Below are positions 60,794 to 64,000 of a stretch of 64,000 bases of DNA, one piece after another (within the stretch, counting starts at the first letter, position 1; every line of letters begins with the position of its first letter). The notes beneath the pieces were generated by a model. That model was not told where the DNA came from and ran no database searches. It saw only the letters and a list, made by a program, of their open reading frames with translations. A program made the position numbers and the translations under genes. Source of the stretch: Planctomycetota bacterium (GTDB taxonomy: Bacteria; Planctomycetota; UBA8742; UBA2392); assembly GCA_019636215.1 (NCBI GenBank), contig JAHBXZ010000002.1, positions 62,001-126,000 on the forward strand, given 5' to 3'.

Positions 60794-61492
60794 ATGCCGG
60801 ACGCAAGCACATCGTCAGTTCCAGCCATTCGCATCCGCGGGCTTGTCAAAACGTACGAAGGCCGGATTGAGGCCGTCAAGTCCATCGACATGGAAGTTCA
60901 GCCCGGCGAAATGGTTGCCATCATGGGCAAATCCGGCAGTGGCAAAAGCACGCTGATGAACCTTATCGGCAGTCTGGATCGGCCCGACGCGGGCACGATC
61001 GAGTTCTTCGGCCGGAACCTGGCCGATGTCCGCGACCTGCCGCGTTTCCGACAGACTGAGATCGGCTTTGTGTTCCAGTTGCATTGCCTGCTTCCGCACC
61101 TGAGCCTGCTGGACAACGTGGCATTGCCGCTTCAGGGCCGGGCCCGCGCCGGTGAAATGGCCCGGGAGGCCCTGGAAGAGGTCGGCCTTGGCCACAGGCT
61201 GAAGCATGTGCCGTCGACCGTCAGCGGTGGCGAACGCCAGCGCGCGGCCATTGCCCGCGCGATTGTGAACCGGCCGCGCATCCTGCTGGCCGATGAACCG
61301 ACCGGCAACGTGGACAGCGAAAGTGAAAAGTCCCTGCTGGACCTGTTTGACCGGCTGCGCCGCGAGAAGGGCATGACCCTGGTTGTGGTAACCCACGAGC
61401 CCGGCGTGGCCGCCCGCGCGGACCGCGTGTTCTATTACAAGGACGGGCGTATCGACCGCATGGAAACCCGCGCAACGGGAACCGCCCCATGA
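60794..61492 (+). CDS. ABC transporter ATP-binding protein, LolD/MacB type
   Basis: The 232-residue ATPase has Walker A GKSGSGKST (about 45-53), the Q-loop VFQLHCLLP, signature SGGERQR and Walker B ILLADEPTGNVD. This layout is typical of lipoprotein-release and MacB ATPases. There is no permease next to it; the next gene is a cytochrome c, joined by a 4-base overlap. ATG 60794 is chosen. The frame runs open to 59975 by chance across the divergent gene. Confidence 0.93.
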   Translation: MPDASTSSVPAIRIRGLVKTYEGRIEAVKSIDMEVQPGEMVAIMGKSGSGKSTLMNLIGSLDRPDAGTIEFFGRNLADVRDLPRFRQTEIGFVFQLHCLLPHLSLLDNVALPLQGRARAGEMAREALEEVGLGHRLKHVPSTVSGGERQRAAIARAIVNRPRILLADEPTGNVDSESEKSLLDLFDRLRREKGMTLVVVTHEPGVAARADRVFYYKDGRIDRMETRATGTAP

Positions 61493-61947
61493 GGCCGCCC
61501 CTGCTTTGCCTTACGCTTGCAGTACTTTGCGCATCGGCCTGCGGCGGATCCAAGGGCGATGCCAATGCGGCTACAAGGTACATAGAACAGGCCGCGGCCA
61601 CGTCGTTGGCGGCGGTGCCGGCCGCCGAGGAATCGGCCAGCCTGCGCGAAACCGGCCGCAATGTGTTTCGGGGCAGCGGTTGCGAGATGTGCCACTCAAT
61701 CACGCGCCAGCGCAACGGTATGGCCGGGCCGCCCCTTGGCGGCATTTCGGAACGCATGCTTGAGCGCTACAGCAATGACGCCCTTGAGGGCCGCCGCTGG
61801 CTGTTCAAGCACATCCGCGACCCTCGGCGATTTGAGGGTCCGTTTGCCAACAGCCCGGACTATCGCGGCGCGTTCATGCCGCCCAACGGGCAGATCAAAG
61901 ACGAAGAGCTGCGCGCACTGGTTGAGTTTCTGTGGCATTTGCCGTAA
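61489..61947 (+). CDS. c-type cytochrome lipoprotein
   Basis: The 152-residue protein has a lipoprotein signal with lipobox ASAC (Cys18) and one heme site CEMCH (Cys65, Cys68, His69). The likely sixth ligand Met is in GAFMPP (about 130). The fold length fits a small monoheme cytochrome c that shuttles electrons in the periplasm. ATG 61489 overlaps the ABC ATPase stop. The partner enzyme is not in the window. Confidence 0.92.
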   Translation: MRPPLLCLTLAVLCASACGGSKGDANAATRYIEQAAATSLAAVPAAEESASLRETGRNVFRGSGCEMCHSITRQRNGMAGPPLGGISERMLERYSNDALEGRRWLFKHIRDPRRFEGPFANSPDYRGAFMPPNGQIKDEELRALVEFLWHLP

Positions 61948-61971
61948 AGCATCGGCAACCAGGACCAAGCC

Positions 61972-63042
61972 ATGGCCGACCGGCCCAGCCAGTTTTCATT
62001 CCCGCCCGGGACCGAACTTGTGTTCGGCCCCCAGGCTCAGCGACGCACTCGCATCGACGCGGCGCTGGCGGCGGTGATTCATGGCTGGGGATTTGACGAA
62101 ATCATTCTGCCGGGTTTTGACAGCGAACAGACCTTTGCCGGAATCGACGGCCTGTACGGCCTGGTAGACCGCGAGGGCAACAACCTTGTTCTGCGTGCGG
62201 ACTTCACGCTGCTGGCATCCAAGGCTCTGGCCATGGAGTTGCGCCGCGAGCCCCGCCAGATTCGCGCCACATACGAAGGCCGCGTGTATCGCTTTCAGCC
62301 CACCGGGCACGGACACCGTGTCGAGCAGACCCAGCGCGGCCTGGAGTGGGTGAATGCCCGCGGGCCGGTGTATGACGCGGCCTGCCTGATGATGGCGCGA
62401 GAGTGCCTGCGTGCCTGCGGCATCAACGATGCCGTCATCGTTGTGGGGCATGCCGGGTTCGTCAACGCCGTGCTGGGCGAGGCCGGGCGCGCGGAGCGCC
62501 GGCTGCTGGAGGCACTGGACCACAAGAACCCTTCGCGCATCAAAGTGGTGGCCGAACGCATCGGCCTGCCGCAGGAGAACATCGGCCTGCTGGAGACCCT
62601 GCCGCTGTTGACCGGCGGCCATGAAGTGCTGCGCCACGCAGCCAGCCTGGCGACCACCGAGCCCGCCCGCCGCGCGCTGGCGGATCTTGAAGCCATTCAT
62701 CGCCTGGTCTCTGAGTGTGGCGGCAACGACCTGCTGTTCGACCTGGGCGAAGTGCGGCAGTTTGACTATTACTCGGGCGCGATGTTCAAGGTCTATGCGC
62801 CTGGGGTCGGCGAAGAGTTGGGCGGCGGTGGCCGCTATGACAGGCTCTATGACCAGTTCGGGCTGGATATTGCCGCAGTCGGATTCGGCTTCAATATTGC
62901 ACGCCTTGCCGAGGCCGCGCCGCGCGATGCCGACATGGAGAATCAAAGGCAGGCCGTTGACGCGGCCTCGCCGGGTGCGCTGAAGGCCGCACTGGCCCAG
63001 CGCGCCAGTGGCGCAGGTGTGGCAATCACGGGGGGCGCGTGA
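61972..63042 (+). CDS. hisZ: ATP phosphoribosyltransferase regulatory subunit HisZ
   Basis: The 356-residue protein is a class II synthetase-like paralogue of HisRS without an anticodon domain. It has the family segments PPGTELVFGPQAQRR, LRADFTLLASKAL and the late GGGGRYDRLYDQFG. It pairs with the short HisG to make the first enzyme of histidine synthesis and gives feedback control. An AGGA lies 7 bases before the ATG. Its stop overlaps the hisG ATG by one base (TGATG). Confidence 0.93.
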   Translation: MADRPSQFSFPPGTELVFGPQAQRRTRIDAALAAVIHGWGFDEIILPGFDSEQTFAGIDGLYGLVDREGNNLVLRADFTLLASKALAMELRREPRQIRATYEGRVYRFQPTGHGHRVEQTQRGLEWVNARGPVYDAACLMMARECLRACGINDAVIVVGHAGFVNAVLGEAGRAERRLLEALDHKNPSRIKVVAERIGLPQENIGLLETLPLLTGGHEVLRHAASLATTEPARRALADLEAIHRLVSECGGNDLLFDLGEVRQFDYYSGAMFKVYAPGVGEELGGGGRYDRLYDQFGLDIAAVGFGFNIARLAEAAPRDADMENQRQAVDAASPGALKAALAQRASGAGVAITGGA

Positions 63043-63680
63043 TGCTGCGCATGGCACTGCCCACCGGCCGGGTGCTCAAGGAAGCCCAGAGGGTTCTGGT
63101 CGCGGCAGGACTGGAGCCTGCGGAGGACCTCTTTGCAACCCGCAAGCTGACCGTCGCCAGCCGGTGCGGCCGGGTAGAGTATCTGCTGGTCAAGCCCGTG
63201 GACGCACCTTTGTACGTCGAGCAAGGCGTGGCGGAGTGCGGCATCAGCGGCAAGGACACGCTGATGGAACTTGGTTCTGACCTGCTGGAGCCACTGGACC
63301 TGGGTTTCGCCCGTTGCCGCATGGTGGTGGCCGGTAAAGCCCGGCTGGAGCGCAAAGGTGACAACCTGCTGTCTCCGGTTCGCATTGCCAGCAAATACCC
63401 GCGCGTGGCGACCAACTACTTTCGCAAGAAGGGCATACCGGCCACGGTGTTCAAGCTTTCCGGCAGTGTCGAAATCGGCGCTGTCCTGGGCCTTAGTCAT
63501 TACATCGTCGACATTGTGGAGACCGGCACCACGCTGCGTGAGAACGGGTTGGTGGTGATTGAAGAGATTGCAGATTGCAGCGCGCGGCTGGTGGTCAACC
63601 GCGCGGCCTATTACGCGCGCCTGCCGGAAGTGCGGGCGCTGTTGCAGGACCTGGCCCGGGCGACAGGAGCAACCCCATGA
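63042..63680 (+). CDS. hisG: ATP phosphoribosyltransferase, short form HisG
   Basis: The 212-residue enzyme adds ATP to PRPP, the first step of histidine synthesis. Its size is that of the short class, which needs HisZ. Family marks: MALPTGRVLKEA at the start, GISGKDTLMELG, and the PRPP loop in VDIVETGTTLRENGL. ATG 63042 is preferred over the overlapping GTG 63039. It ends in a 4-base overlap with hisD. Confidence 0.95.
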   Translation: MLRMALPTGRVLKEAQRVLVAAGLEPAEDLFATRKLTVASRCGRVEYLLVKPVDAPLYVEQGVAECGISGKDTLMELGSDLLEPLDLGFARCRMVVAGKARLERKGDNLLSPVRIASKYPRVATNYFRKKGIPATVFKLSGSVEIGAVLGLSHYIVDIVETGTTLRENGLVVIEEIADCSARLVVNRAAYYARLPEVRALLQDLARATGATP

Positions 63681-64000
63681 GCAGTATAGGCATCTATGAA
63701 GTCGGCAGCGACGAGTTCAACGCCTTTCAGGCCCGGCTGAAGGTGCGCAATGAGTTCCGTGACGTGGCCGTCGGGCCTGCGCCGGCAGAGTTGCTGCAGC
63801 GGGCAAAGGAGACCGGGGACAGTGAGTTCGCCGAGTTTGCGGAGCTGTATGCCAAAGATTTGCACCATTCTGCCGCGGCATCCGTTGCGCGGGTGATTGA
63901 ACTGGTGGAAAGCCAGAAAGACGAGGCCGTGCGCCACCTGACCCGGCTGTTTGACGGCCAGGAGTTGCCCAGCAACCGCATCAGGGTCGGCAAAATGGAT
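63677..64000 (+). CDS. hisD: Histidinol dehydrogenase, N-terminal part (cut by the window end)
   Basis: The frame opens at ATG 63677, overlapping the hisG stop, and stays open to the last base, giving 108 residues. The sequence VARVIELVESQKDEAVRHLTRLFDG matches the N-terminal helical part of HisD (the usual pattern is a helix, GD-A, then FDG). The first ~70 residues are less conserved. HisD oxidises histidinol twice to histidine. The catalytic parts lie beyond the window. Gene order hisZ-hisG-hisD supports the call. Confidence 0.8.
   Translation, partial: MSSIGIYEVGSDEFNAFQARLKVRNEFRDVAVGPAPAELLQRAKETGDSEFAEFAELYAKDLHHSAAASVARVIELVESQKDEAVRHLTRLFDGQELPSNRIRVGKMD

Overview
The window is 64 kb of dense, high-GC (roughly 63-65 percent by eye) bacterial chromosome. 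About 60 protein genes and one tRNA gene fill nearly all of it. I see no phage, insertion sequence, CRISPR array or rRNA. The organism has an outer membrane: an OmpA/Pal-like lipoprotein, an Mla-type lipid transporter, an LptC/OstA-like exported protein and many lipoproteins. The large zinc-ribbon/squalene-cyclase-like/HEAT protein, a DUF1844 protein, futalosine menaquinone synthesis (MqnE), a serine-phosphatase/STAS partner-switching module and many FHA, TPR and HEAT proteins suggest a member of the Planctomycetota or a related PVC-type lineage. That placement is inference. No marker gene here settles it.

Layout. 1-6584 (+): 3' end of ftsH, then folP, the diadenylate cyclase cdaA, a YbbR-like protein and a very long exported LptC/OstA-like protein, tightly packed. 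6641-12590 (+): cmk, a PEGA-like lipoprotein, a double M16 peptidase, an exported unknown and an OmpA lipoprotein. 12696-16125: rimO (-), a divergent cytidylyltransferase homologue (+), hisS (-). 16425-21335: an unknown lipoprotein (+), then pgpA and an RsbU/RsbW/STAS module (-). 21508-26308 (+): mlaE, mlaF, two MCE-domain genes and a TPR lipoprotein. 26316-30877 (-): the zinc-ribbon/cyclase/HEAT protein, DUF1294, an SPFH protein, an SRAP (YedK/HMCES) protein and tRNA-Asp. 30987-36044: uppP (+), a HEAT-tailed M1 aminopeptidase (-), an S41/PDZ protein (+). 36102-40903 (-): aminotransferase, prephenate dehydratase and a lipoprotein/DUF1844/lipoprotein trio. 41040-50481: mqnE with a TPR partner (+), an exported unknown with a Nudix hydrolase (-), ybjQ-like, miaA, a small unknown, an MFS carrier, a transketolase C-half and a membrane unknown (+). 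50501-56353 (-): a bifunctional methionine-synthesis/MTHFR gene with plsY and gpsA, then aroB with dprA. 56396-60642 (-): an unknown four-gene operon with an L7/L12-like domain and an FHA domain. 60794-64000 (+): an ABC ATPase, a c-type cytochrome, hisZ, hisG and the start of hisD.

Themes. Much of the window serves the envelope: c-di-AMP signalling, phospholipid synthesis (plsY, gpsA, pgpA), undecaprenyl recycling (uppP), lipid trafficking (mla) and lipoproteins. The rest is core metabolism and translation quality (folate, histidine, aromatic amino acids, menaquinone, rimO, miaA). Many gene pairs overlap by 1-8 bases, so translational coupling is common. At several transcription-unit heads a TANNNT-like -10 box lies only 6-9 bases before the start codon with no clear Shine-Dalgarno sequence, which suggests leaderless mRNAs. 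The best candidates for something undescribed are the 56.4-60.6 kb operon, the 1053-residue exported protein behind cdaA, and the leaderless promoter pattern.
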